64,000 bases of DNA from NCBI RefSeq assembly GCF_018274385.1, contig NZ_JAAFYZ010000011.1:1-64000 (forward strand), read 5' to 3'. Both the position numbers and the translations under genes were made by a program. Positions 16,513 through 23,800 of the stretch are shown here, in pieces. The notes beneath the pieces were generated by a model. The model was not told the origin of the DNA. It made no database searches and worked only from the letters and a program-made list of their open reading frames with translations. The stretch comes from Catenulispora pinistramenti. Lineage in GTDB: Bacteria > Actinomycetota > Actinomycetes > Streptomycetales > Catenulisporaceae. Position 1 is the stretch's first letter. Every line of letters begins with the position of its first letter.

Positions 16513-17070
16513 ATGTTGGAGCTGACCTCCTCGGCCTCGAGCCCGCCCGAGACTTCAGCCTCAGCCACAACCTCAAGCCCGGCCGGGGCTTCAGGCTCGG
16601 CCGCGACGCCGACGCCGACGCCGAGTTCGGGTTCGAGTTCGAGTTCGGGTTCGGGTTCGAGTTCGCCGTCTGGTTCCCGGACCGCTTCCCGTCCCGCGTC
16701 GCCGGTGCCGTTCGCGGGTGCGCGCCGGGGCAAGGAGCGCGTGGAGCGGCTGCCCCCGGACCTGCTGGAGCCGGTCGTCGAGCCGCGTTTCACCATCGAC
16801 GGCTGGACCTACGCCGGCACCGAGCTGGAAGAGCGCTTCCCGCCGCAGGTCGAGGCCGAGCTGGCGCAGGCCGTGCACATGATCTGCGCCGGGCTCGCGA
16901 CCGCGTGGAACTACCGCCGGGCGACGCAGCTGCTGGAAGGCCAGCGTGCGTACTCCCAGGCGTACGCGGTCCTGGAGACCTGGGCCAACGAGGGGCCGGA
17001 CCCCGACCCCACGATGCCGAAATGGCGGGCCCGGCTGGCCCGCGCGGTGCTGGCGAACGCCGAAGCTTGA
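16513..17070 (+). CDS. Uncharacterised protein with Ser/Gly/Thr low-complexity N-terminus
   Basis: 185 residues, not recognised. The first 70 residues are low complexity (TPTP and Ser/Gly runs), encoded by a GGTTCGAGTTCG-type hexanucleotide tract at about 16600-16670 that could vary in length. The rest, from KERVERLPPDLLEPV onward, is a compact mostly helical domain with FTIDGWTYAGTELEERFPPQ and a basic C-terminus. No signal peptide is visible. The first base-paired arm of the TetR-type operator overlaps its last codons. Function unknown. Confidence 0.6.
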   Translation: MLELTSSASSPPETSASATTSSPAGASGSAATPTPTPSSGSSSSSGSGSSSPSGSRTASRPASPVPFAGARRGKERVERLPPDLLEPVVEPRFTIDGWTYAGTELEERFPPQVEAELAQAVHMICAGLATAWNYRRATQLLEGQRAYSQAYAVLETWANEGPDPDPTMPKWRARLARAVLANAEA

Positions 17071-17094
17071 CAGCACGCCCGGCCCTGTCAAGCT
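17064..17094. promoter_or_regulatory. Perfect operator upstream of tetR gene
   Basis: AGCTTGACAG and CTGTCAAGCT are exact inverted 10-mers separated by 11 bp. They end 6 bp before the TetR-family start codon and overlap the end of the preceding gene. TTGACA/TGTCAA dyads are typical autoregulatory sites of this regulator class. Confidence 0.75.
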
Positions 17095-17100
17095 AGCTTC

Positions 17101-17685
17101 ATGGGTTCCGCACGTGAAGCACTGCTCGACGCCGCCTACGAGGCCATCGTCGCCGGTGACTGGTCCAGCGCCCGCATGGCGGACCTGGCGGCGCGCGCCG
17201 GCGTCTCGCGCCAGACCCTGTACAACGAGTTCGGCAACCGCGACCAGCTCGCCGCCGCCCTGGCGCTGCGCGAGGCCGAGCGGTTCCGCGAGCTGACCGG
17301 GCGCGCCGCCCGCGAGGCCCCCGGTGACGACGTCGGCGCGGCCACCGCGGCCTCGGTCGCCGCCGCCCTGACCGCGGCCCGCGACAACCCGCTGATCAAG
17401 GCCACCCTCACCGACGACACCTCGGGCCTGCTGCCGTATCTGACCACCCGGTCCGAGGCGATCATGGACGTCTTCCGCGAGGACTCCATCGCGATCTTCA
17501 CCGAGCGCTGGCCGGAGCTGGCCGGCCGCCCCGAGGTCCGCGCCGAGGTGGGCTGGATCAGCGAGACCGCCTTCCGCCTGGTGATCAGCCATCTGATCAT
17601 CGCCACCGAACCCGTGGAGACCACCAGCGAGCACATCGCCGAAGTGGTCCGCCGCCTGATGAGGAACCTCAAGACGGACGAGTGA
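17101..17685 (+). CDS. TetR family transcriptional regulator
   Basis: 194 residues. The N-terminal helix-turn-helix includes ADLAARAGVSRQTLYNEFGNRDQL (about residues 23-46), which is standard for TetR repressors. The ligand domain is all helical. It starts 6 bp after a perfect inverted repeat, so it is probably autoregulated, and ends 23 bp before the diiron-protein gene, with which it likely forms an operon. TetR proteins next to such ferritin-like genes in mycobacteria respond to fatty or alkane-derived ligands; here the ligand is unknown. The start at ATG 17101 fits the operator position, suggesting a leaderless or very short leader transcript. Confidence 0.9.
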   Translation: MGSAREALLDAAYEAIVAGDWSSARMADLAARAGVSRQTLYNEFGNRDQLAAALALREAERFRELTGRAAREAPGDDVGAATAASVAAALTAARDNPLIKATLTDDTSGLLPYLTTRSEAIMDVFREDSIAIFTERWPELAGRPEVRAEVGWISETAFRLVISHLIIATEPVETTSEHIAEVVRRLMRNLKTDE

Positions 17686-17708
17686 CCGAGTAACGACAGG
17701 AGCCCGAC

Positions 17709-18818
17709 GTGTCCACTCACGACCTGTACACCCTCCCGGCCGACCACGAGACCTGGAACGTCGCCAACACCGGCTACTCCCGCTTCAACTGGGAGTACGA
17801 CGACGGCCGGGACCGGCTCCTGCGCCTGTATCAAAAGGGCAAGGACAAGCAGTGGGACCAAGTCACCCGGATCGACTGGGACATCGAGGTCGACCCCGAC
17901 GACATCCTGGGCTTCCCGCACGAGACCTCCCCGCTGTTCGGCTCCGAGATCTGGGACCGGATGACCCCCGAGGAGCACAACGAGCTGGGCCGCCACCAGA
18001 TCGCCTGGCAGTTCTCGAACTTCCTGCACGGTGAGCAGGGCGCCATGATCTGCTCCGCGCGCATCGTCGAGTCCGTCCCCGACCTCGACGCCAAGTTCTA
18101 CGCCGCGACCCAGACCATGGACGAGGCCCGCCACGCGGAGATATACAGCCGCTTCCTCAAGGAGAAGGTCGGCCTCTTCTACCCGATCAACGACCAGCTC
18201 AAGGCGCTCCTGGACGACACGCTGTCCGACTCCCGCTGGGACATGCCCTACCTCGGCATGCAGGTCCTCATCGAGGGCCTGGCCCTGGCCGCCTTCGGCG
18301 TCATGCGCGACCTGACCGACATGCCGCTCCCGAAGCAGATCCTGGCCTACGTCATGCAGGACGAGGCCCGCCACGTCGCGTTCGGCCGCCTGGCGCTGCG
18401 CGACTACTACAAGGAGCTGACGCAGGCCGAACGCGACGAGCGCGAGGAGTTCGTCGTCGAAGGCTGCTACCTGATGCGCGACCGCATCAACGGCCGCGAG
18501 GTCTACGAACACCTGGGCCTGCCGGTCGACCGCTGCATGGAACTCAACGAGCACTCCGAGTACTACACGGCCTTCCGCAACCTGCTCTTCACCCGGATCG
18601 TGCCGACGGTGAAGGACATCGGGCTGTGGGGCCCGCGGGTCCAGAAGGCGTACGAGGACATGGGGGTGCTGAGCCACGCCGCGGCCAACGTCGAGGACCT
18701 GATGAAGGCCGACGAGGACCTGGCCGAGCGGCTGGATCGGGAGAAGCGGTTCAAGGCCGAGGAGGCCACGCGGGCCGTGGACGTCGAGACGACCATCGCC
18801 ACGGGTGCGCAGGAATAG
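17709..18818 (+). CDS. Ferritin-like diiron protein (R2-like/AurF-type fold)
   Basis: 369 residues. Two four-helix iron ligand sets are visible: HGEQGAM and DEARHAEIYSRF (about residues 110-148), then IEGLALAAFGVM and DEARHVAFGRLAL (about 190-230). The repeated DEARH motifs supply Glu and His ligands, so a carboxylate-bridged diiron site is expected. The protein could be an oxygenase or hydroxylase; no dedicated reductase is adjacent. It is preceded by AGGAG and shares its operon with the TetR regulator. Its C-terminus is a charged helix with runs of Glu/Lys. Confidence 0.85.
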   Translation: MSTHDLYTLPADHETWNVANTGYSRFNWEYDDGRDRLLRLYQKGKDKQWDQVTRIDWDIEVDPDDILGFPHETSPLFGSEIWDRMTPEEHNELGRHQIAWQFSNFLHGEQGAMICSARIVESVPDLDAKFYAATQTMDEARHAEIYSRFLKEKVGLFYPINDQLKALLDDTLSDSRWDMPYLGMQVLIEGLALAAFGVMRDLTDMPLPKQILAYVMQDEARHVAFGRLALRDYYKELTQAERDEREEFVVEGCYLMRDRINGREVYEHLGLPVDRCMELNEHSEYYTAFRNLLFTRIVPTVKDIGLWGPRVQKAYEDMGVLSHAAANVEDLMKADEDLAERLDREKRFKAEEATRAVDVETTIATGAQE

Positions 18819-18828
18819 GGCGCGACCC

Positions 18829-19287
18829 CTATCTGATATACCCCGACCACGTAGCCCGAGCCCCGGCGTCCCCGACCCGCACCGTCTGCACCACCGCCGC
18901 GACCGCGGCCACCGTCGCGATGATCGCGAAGACCGTGGTCAGCGGCGGCCGCTCGTACTTCTCCGCCAGCACCAGCAAGATGGCGGCGACCAGCAGGCCC
19001 AGGACGTACCAGATCAGCGTCATGCCGAGGTTCTTGTGGTCGATGACCTGCTTCAGGGTGCGCAGGCCCGGCTGGTTGTTGAAGAACTGCTCACCGGTGA
19101 TGCGGGCGATGTAGGTGCCGACCACGGCCAGGGCGTCGACGATGATGATCGCCAGCCCGGCCTTCCCGGAGCGCCACTGCGGGCGGACCGCCATGCCGAC
19201 CGTGGCCAGCCCGGCCACCGGGATGCCCACGACCACCAGATGGATCACCAGGATGTGGCTGGGCAGGTCGAAGATCTTGTAGGTCAC
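18829..19287 (-). CDS. DUF2231-like small integral membrane protein
   Basis: 152 residues with four predicted membrane segments (about 10-30, 45-62, 88-107, 117-135). The conserved start FDLPSHILVIHLVVVGIPVAG and the central HKNLGM segment (His between segments 2 and 3) match DUF2231 proteins. Members with conserved histidines may bind haem or take part in electron transfer, but no role is proven. It ends 10 bp from the convergent diiron gene and has no operon partners. Confidence 0.75.
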   Translation of the reverse strand: MTYKIFDLPSHILVIHLVVVGIPVAGLATVGMAVRPQWRSGKAGLAIIIVDALAVVGTYIARITGEQFFNNQPGLRTLKQVIDHKNLGMTLIWYVLGLLVAAILLVLAEKYERPPLTTVFAIIATVAAVAAVVQTVRVGDAGARATWSGYIR

Positions 19288-19390
19288 CGATGCCTCCGTG
19301 TGATGCGTGTGCTGGAGCTAACGTACGGCACCTGTCTACGGGTTCAATGCGGAGGCCAGCTGTTTATGGTGTGCGGCGCGGCCGGCTGTT

Positions 19391-20782
19391 TCAGCGGCCC
19401 ATGCGCCGGGCCCAGAATTCGGCCTGGGCGTCTGCGGTGTCATTGAAGAACTCGAGGATGCCCTGCGAGGAGAACGTCTCCACGCCCGTGACGTCCCGCG
19501 CCTCCAGCACCGCCTCCCCGGGCACCTGTCGCGCCGGCTCTATAGCGTTCCCTGTAGAGCGCGGAGCGCCTTCTGCAGAGCCCGGAGCCTCCACCTCCAC
19601 CCCGCGCCCCAACAACCGCATATCGGCCACCAGACACGTCACAGCACCCGCCGCGTCCCGCCCGATCCACACCGGATACGACCCGTCCCCCTTCCCGCTG
19701 GGGAACGTCAGCAGCTCCCCGATCCCATCCCCGGGGATCGTCGCTTCCGCGGCCTCGGCATCGTCCGCATCCTGATACGCCGCCAGCGCCGGCACCGCGG
19801 AAGCGTCCATGAACGCGGCAGTCCCCGAGTCCACCACGAACCCGAAGAACTCCGACGCCCCCAACAGCCGCTCATCCTGCCCCGGCCGCAACGCCAACTC
19901 CCACGTCTCCGTCGCCGCCCCGCTCACCACCACCCGGGCCGCCGCGACCACGTCCACCTGCCGCCCCGCACCCCGGATCCGCGCGGTCTCCATCGCGTAC
20001 TCACCCGGAGCGAGGGTGACCGTATAAGGCGCCGCCGCCTGTTCCCCCTGCAACTCCACCGTCGCCGGATCCGCCGCCACGACCCGCCCGGTCGTCAGCC
20101 GCAGCCGCCCGACGGCCCCGGGCTCGCGCACCTCGAACACGTCGCCCTGCCCGTTCCGGATCCGCGCCCCCGCGACGAACAGCGCCTCCAACGCCGTCGG
20201 CTTCGCCCCCTCAGGGGCGCTCCACGGCGCCCAGAACGCCCCGGTGGCCTCCGTCTCCGGATCCGGCGCCGTGCCGAACTCCAGCGGCTCGAAGGCGCCG
20301 AGCAGCCACCCGTCCACCGGCCACCGGCCGAACTCCAGCAGCGGGATCCGGTGCAGCGGACCCGGCAGCTTCACGTAGCTCGTGAACTGTCCCCGCCGCG
20401 CGTCGTCCAGCGTGGCCCGCACCGGCTCGTCCGGCCAGAACCGGAACGTGATCCGCAGGTCCGCGCCGAATTCCGGCTCTTCGTCGTCCACATGCCGCCA
20501 CGCCTTGAGCTCGCGCAGCATCAGGTGGTCGTCGAGGTCCCGGTAGGAGAACTTCAGCGAGCGCCGGCCCGCCAAGTCGAACGCGAACACGCCGACATAC
20601 CCGGCCCCGGTGTCCACCTGGACCAGCGCCCGCGGCTCCGCATCGATACTGAGCAACACCGCATAGCGCCGCCCCGCGGAGTGCCGTTCCCGTGCGGTCT
20701 CTTCCTTGAGCGGCCGGAACATCGCATGGGCCGCGGCATCCCAGCCCTCGCAGTACGCGACCTCGACGCGCGTCGCCTCCAT
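19391..20782 (-). CDS. DUF4241 domain protein
   Basis: 463 residues. The C-terminal part, about 260-463, shows the DUF4241 pattern: VTLAPGEYAMETARI, FGFVVDSGTAAFMDASA, and DGSYPVWIGRDAAGAVTCLVADMRLL. The N-terminal half (about 1-200) is separate and unrecognised, rich in beta-strand-like stretches. DUF4241 has no proven biochemical role, and some members are found near polymorphic-toxin immunity genes. It starts 14 bp downstream of the FHA/FtsK-like gene on the same strand, so they are probably cotranscribed. No signal peptide or membrane segment is seen. Confidence 0.75.
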   Translation of the reverse strand: MEATRVEVAYCEGWDAAAHAMFRPLKEETARERHSAGRRYAVLLSIDAEPRALVQVDTGAGYVGVFAFDLAGRRSLKFSYRDLDDHLMLRELKAWRHVDDEEPEFGADLRITFRFWPDEPVRATLDDARRGQFTSYVKLPGPLHRIPLLEFGRWPVDGWLLGAFEPLEFGTAPDPETEATGAFWAPWSAPEGAKPTALEALFVAGARIRNGQGDVFEVREPGAVGRLRLTTGRVVAADPATVELQGEQAAAPYTVTLAPGEYAMETARIRGAGRQVDVVAAARVVVSGAATETWELALRPGQDERLLGASEFFGFVVDSGTAAFMDASAVPALAAYQDADDAEAAEATIPGDGIGELLTFPSGKGDGSYPVWIGRDAAGAVTCLVADMRLLGRGVEVEAPGSAEGAPRSTGNAIEPARQVPGEAVLEARDVTGVETFSSQGILEFFNDTADAQAEFWARRMGR

Positions 20783-20795
20783 CCCCAGCCTTCCC

Positions 20796-23621
20796 CTATT
20801 CCACAGCCTTCTTCAACGCCCCGATCAGCAGCGTCAGATCGGTCGGTCCGCTGTCCGCGTCCCGCCGGGCGCGCACCGCGCGCACTGGGTCCCCCAGTTC
20901 GTGCCAGTCCTGAATGCGCACCATAGGCCGATTCGACAGCGAAGCCGAGGACGCCATCGGAACCCCGATACCCGCTGCCTGGAACGGCACTACCGCCCCC
21001 GACGGCAGCTTCGCCTGCGCACGCCCGGGCAGATACGGCCCGCCCGGCGCCGCGGTGGCCGCCCCGGCGCCCAGCACCAGCCGCGACGCCTCCGGGTTCG
21101 ACGTCTGCATCGCCACCCGCAGATCCGCGGCCAGGCACACCGGCGCGTTGAGCGCGGCCAGGAAGGCCCGCTCCCCGGTGGCGTTCCCCGGGGCGCCGTA
21201 ACCGGCGGTCTCGATGACGGAGGCGCCCAGCACTATCCGCAGCCCGAACCGCCGCCCCCGGTCGGCCAGCCCGGCCAGCGCCTCCACGAACGCCGGGTGC
21301 TCGGCGGCCAGCGCGGTCAGGTTGTCGACGGCCAGCAGTATCCGCGGCGGCATCCTGCGCCCCGCGCTCACACCGACCGGGACCAGGGCGGTCGACCGAC
21401 CGCCTTGCGATGAAGACAAGGACGGCATCGGCTGCACCGAAGGACTCCCCGGCGTCCCGCCGAAGCCGGCGCCCGAATCCTCGTGCTCCGGCGGCCACTC
21501 CCGCTGGTCCAGTTCGTACTCCAGCCGCCGCACCAGCCGCTCCAACGCCTCCTCGCCGACCGCGGAGGCGTCCACGTACTCGAACACGTGCGGCAGGTCC
21601 TCGCAGGACGCCAGCGGCTTGCCGGGGCCCGCCGACACCAGCGCGATGTCCAGGGTGTCCGGGTGGTTGGTCGCGGCCTGCCCGGCCACCACCGCCCGCA
21701 CCATCTCCGACACGCCCGAACCGGCGTCGCCGCCGATCAGCACGTGCGCCGGCTCGGCGGCCAGCGGGCCGTCGGCCACCCGGCCCAGCGCGATCCGCGG
21801 CGTCGCCGGGTGCGCGTCCCAGCGCGCGGACAGCTTGGCCGGGGTCAGCAGCTCCAGGCCGAGCAGTTCCAGCAGCCGCACCTGTTCCGGCAGATGCGAC
21901 GTGGGGGAGACCCGGTCGATGCGGGTCTGCTCGTCCGGGGACGTCGGGACGTCGGTACGGTCCCGCAGCGGCGCCAGCGCCCGCGCGAAGCGGTCCGCCC
22001 ACGCCACCGACACCATGTCGGCCACCGCGCCCTCGACCGGCGCGAAGTGCGGGGCGTCGACGCGCAGCCGGGAGTTCACCTCACCGCCCAGTGTGACCAT
22101 CGCACCGGTCTGCGCCGGCAGATCGCCGGGACGCTCGGCCAGGCACAGGGTGAACACCCCGGCCGCCGGCCCCTCGGTCAGCACCTCGTTCAGCTCCGGG
22201 GAGCCCGTCAGCGCCCGGATCGGATCGACGACCAGCACCACCGCGCGGCCGGAATCCGGGGTAGAGGTCTCGCCCGGCCCGGGAGGGGGCGTGCGCCCGG
22301 TCCGCTGCCGGATCCGGTCGACCAGCTCCGTCAATCGGGCCCGCGCCTGCTCCGGGCCCAAGCCCAACAGCCGCGAGCAGTCCTGGTCGTCCTCGGGGAT
22401 CAGGTGCGGCAGCCACCTGGTCCAGCGCCAGTTCTCCTCGCCGGCCGTGGCGCCGTTCCCGGCGGCGCTCTCCGGGGCGATCATCACGATCTCCACGTAC
22501 TTCGGGCTGTGCGCCCCGGCCACCTGCGCGAGCGCGTAGCGCGCCAGCCGCGCCAGTTCCGGACGCGGCCCCACTAAGCCGACCACCCCGCACTGCGCCA
22601 GGTCCACGGTCACCGGCACAGTCGGCACGCGCGGCTGCACTGCCTTGCCGCCGACCACGGTCACGTTCGACGGCAGCGCCCCGGTTCCGAGCCGCAGCCG
22701 CAGGAAGTCCGGCTCCCCGGGACGGCGTTCCCAGAGGCGCGCGTCGGGCCGTACCGCGGACACCAGCAGGGTCGCCGGGTCCGGGGCCGCCTCGCGCCGG
22801 ATGCGGGCCTCGGCGGTGAGTGCGCCGGCGATGCGGCGGTCCGCGTCCGCGCGTTCCCGCTCGTACTGTTCCATCGCGGTACGGCGTGACGCGGGGCGTC
22901 CCTTGTCAGTAGGGCGGGGCGGGAGGTCGATGCGTACTTGGGGCGGATCGGCCGGACCGCGTCCCCAGCCGACCCGGCCGACCGACACGTGGCCGCTTCC
23001 GTCGGGGTGCACAGGGAGGTCCGGAACGCCGCCAGCCTCAACGGAGAGAGCTATAGAGGATTCGCCCATACGCAATAGAGAGCCCGGGCGCATCTCTACC
23101 GGAGCGCCCCCTACTTGCGCGCCGTCCAGCGTCATCCCGTTGGTCGACCCGAGGTCGCGGACGTAGACCCGCGTGTACTCGTGTTCGTGGCGCACCAGGA
23201 GCTCGGCGTGGATCCGGGAGATATCGGGATCATCCACCCTGATGTCGGCGTCCGCCCCGCGCCCGACCCGGATCGGGAGTTCCCCTCCGTAGCCGTCATC
23301 CTTAGGAGTGAGAAGGTGAACGCCTCCTGCGTCCGGCCCGGACACCACATATAGCGCGAGATTGCCGATTAAGGTCGCGGGCGTGCCGGGCACGTCCAGC
23401 CACAGCCGCGCACCGTCCACGAGCAGCGGCCGGCCCAGCGGCGCCTCGTCCTCCAGCGGGTCCAACCCGGCGAACAGGCGTCCCGGCGCGCTGACCCCCG
23501 CAGCGGTGCGCAACTGCTGCGCTACAGAAGAAAGAGTGGCGCCCGGCTCGGCGGTCACTAGAACGTCAGCGGAAGTCTGTCGGGATCCTTGGGTTCGGGT
23601 GACGGTGAGCCGGATCTGCAT
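20796..23621 (-). CDS. FHA-domain FtsK/SpoIIIE-like protein with degenerate ATPase sites
   Basis: 941 residues. Residues 1-85 resemble an EssC/YukD-type N-terminal beta domain. An FHA domain spans about 100-185 with the phosphothreonine-binding marks VGRGADADI, SRIHAEL and DLGSTNGMTLDG. Two FtsK-like domains follow. In the second, the P-loop reads GGDAGSGVSEM, with Val at about residue 637 where Lys is required, and the Walker B region reads LLAVDNL instead of a hydrophobic run plus DE. It probably binds but does not hydrolyse ATP, or does neither. ATG 23621 is chosen, with GAGG 9 bp upstream; ATG 23630 is in frame. It is divergent from two Ser/Thr kinases that could supply the phosphothreonine. 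Confidence 0.82.
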   Translation of the reverse strand: MQIRLTVTRTQGSRQTSADVLVTAEPGATLSSVAQQLRTAAGVSAPGRLFAGLDPLEDEAPLGRPLLVDGARLWLDVPGTPATLIGNLALYVVSGPDAGGVHLLTPKDDGYGGELPIRVGRGADADIRVDDPDISRIHAELLVRHEHEYTRVYVRDLGSTNGMTLDGAQVGGAPVEMRPGSLLRMGESSIALSVEAGGVPDLPVHPDGSGHVSVGRVGWGRGPADPPQVRIDLPPRPTDKGRPASRRTAMEQYERERADADRRIAGALTAEARIRREAAPDPATLLVSAVRPDARLWERRPGEPDFLRLRLGTGALPSNVTVVGGKAVQPRVPTVPVTVDLAQCGVVGLVGPRPELARLARYALAQVAGAHSPKYVEIVMIAPESAAGNGATAGEENWRWTRWLPHLIPEDDQDCSRLLGLGPEQARARLTELVDRIRQRTGRTPPPGPGETSTPDSGRAVVLVVDPIRALTGSPELNEVLTEGPAAGVFTLCLAERPGDLPAQTGAMVTLGGEVNSRLRVDAPHFAPVEGAVADMVSVAWADRFARALAPLRDRTDVPTSPDEQTRIDRVSPTSHLPEQVRLLELLGLELLTPAKLSARWDAHPATPRIALGRVADGPLAAEPAHVLIGGDAGSGVSEMVRAVVAGQAATNHPDTLDIALVSAGPGKPLASCEDLPHVFEYVDASAVGEEALERLVRRLEYELDQREWPPEHEDSGAGFGGTPGSPSVQPMPSLSSSQGGRSTALVPVGVSAGRRMPPRILLAVDNLTALAAEHPAFVEALAGLADRGRRFGLRIVLGASVIETAGYGAPGNATGERAFLAALNAPVCLAADLRVAMQTSNPEASRLVLGAGAATAAPGGPYLPGRAQAKLPSGAVVPFQAAGIGVPMASSASLSNRPMVRIQDWHELGDPVRAVRARRDADSGPTDLTLLIGALKKAVE

Positions 23622-23651
23622 GGGGTGCATCCTCGCATGAGGTGACAGCTA

Positions 23652-23745
23652 CGCGACACGGATGGCCTCTCAAGCCATAGTCTTTGCCCTGGAGGGTTCT
23701 TCTTAAGCTGCCCAGGCGTCTATAGAGAGGGTTCTCCGTGTCGCG
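23652..23745. promoter_or_regulatory. Divergent promoter region with widely spaced inverted repeat
   Basis: CGCGACACGGA (23652-23662) and its exact complement TCCGTGTCGCG (23735-23745) lie 72 bp apart between the FHA/FtsK-like gene and the kinase gene. Perfect 11-mers at this spacing suggest paired regulator sites controlling both promoters. The regulator is unknown. Confidence 0.45.
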
Positions 23746-23800
23746 CCGAGTGTGTGTGGAGTGCGCGGGTTAACAGCAGTGGTCCTTGGTACTTGGGGGG

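Noticed and set aside
19391-23621. Type VII secretion (ESX) locus around the FHA/FtsK-like protein
   Set aside because: No WXG100 proteins, EccB/D/E or mycosin genes nearby, and the ATPase motifs are degenerate.
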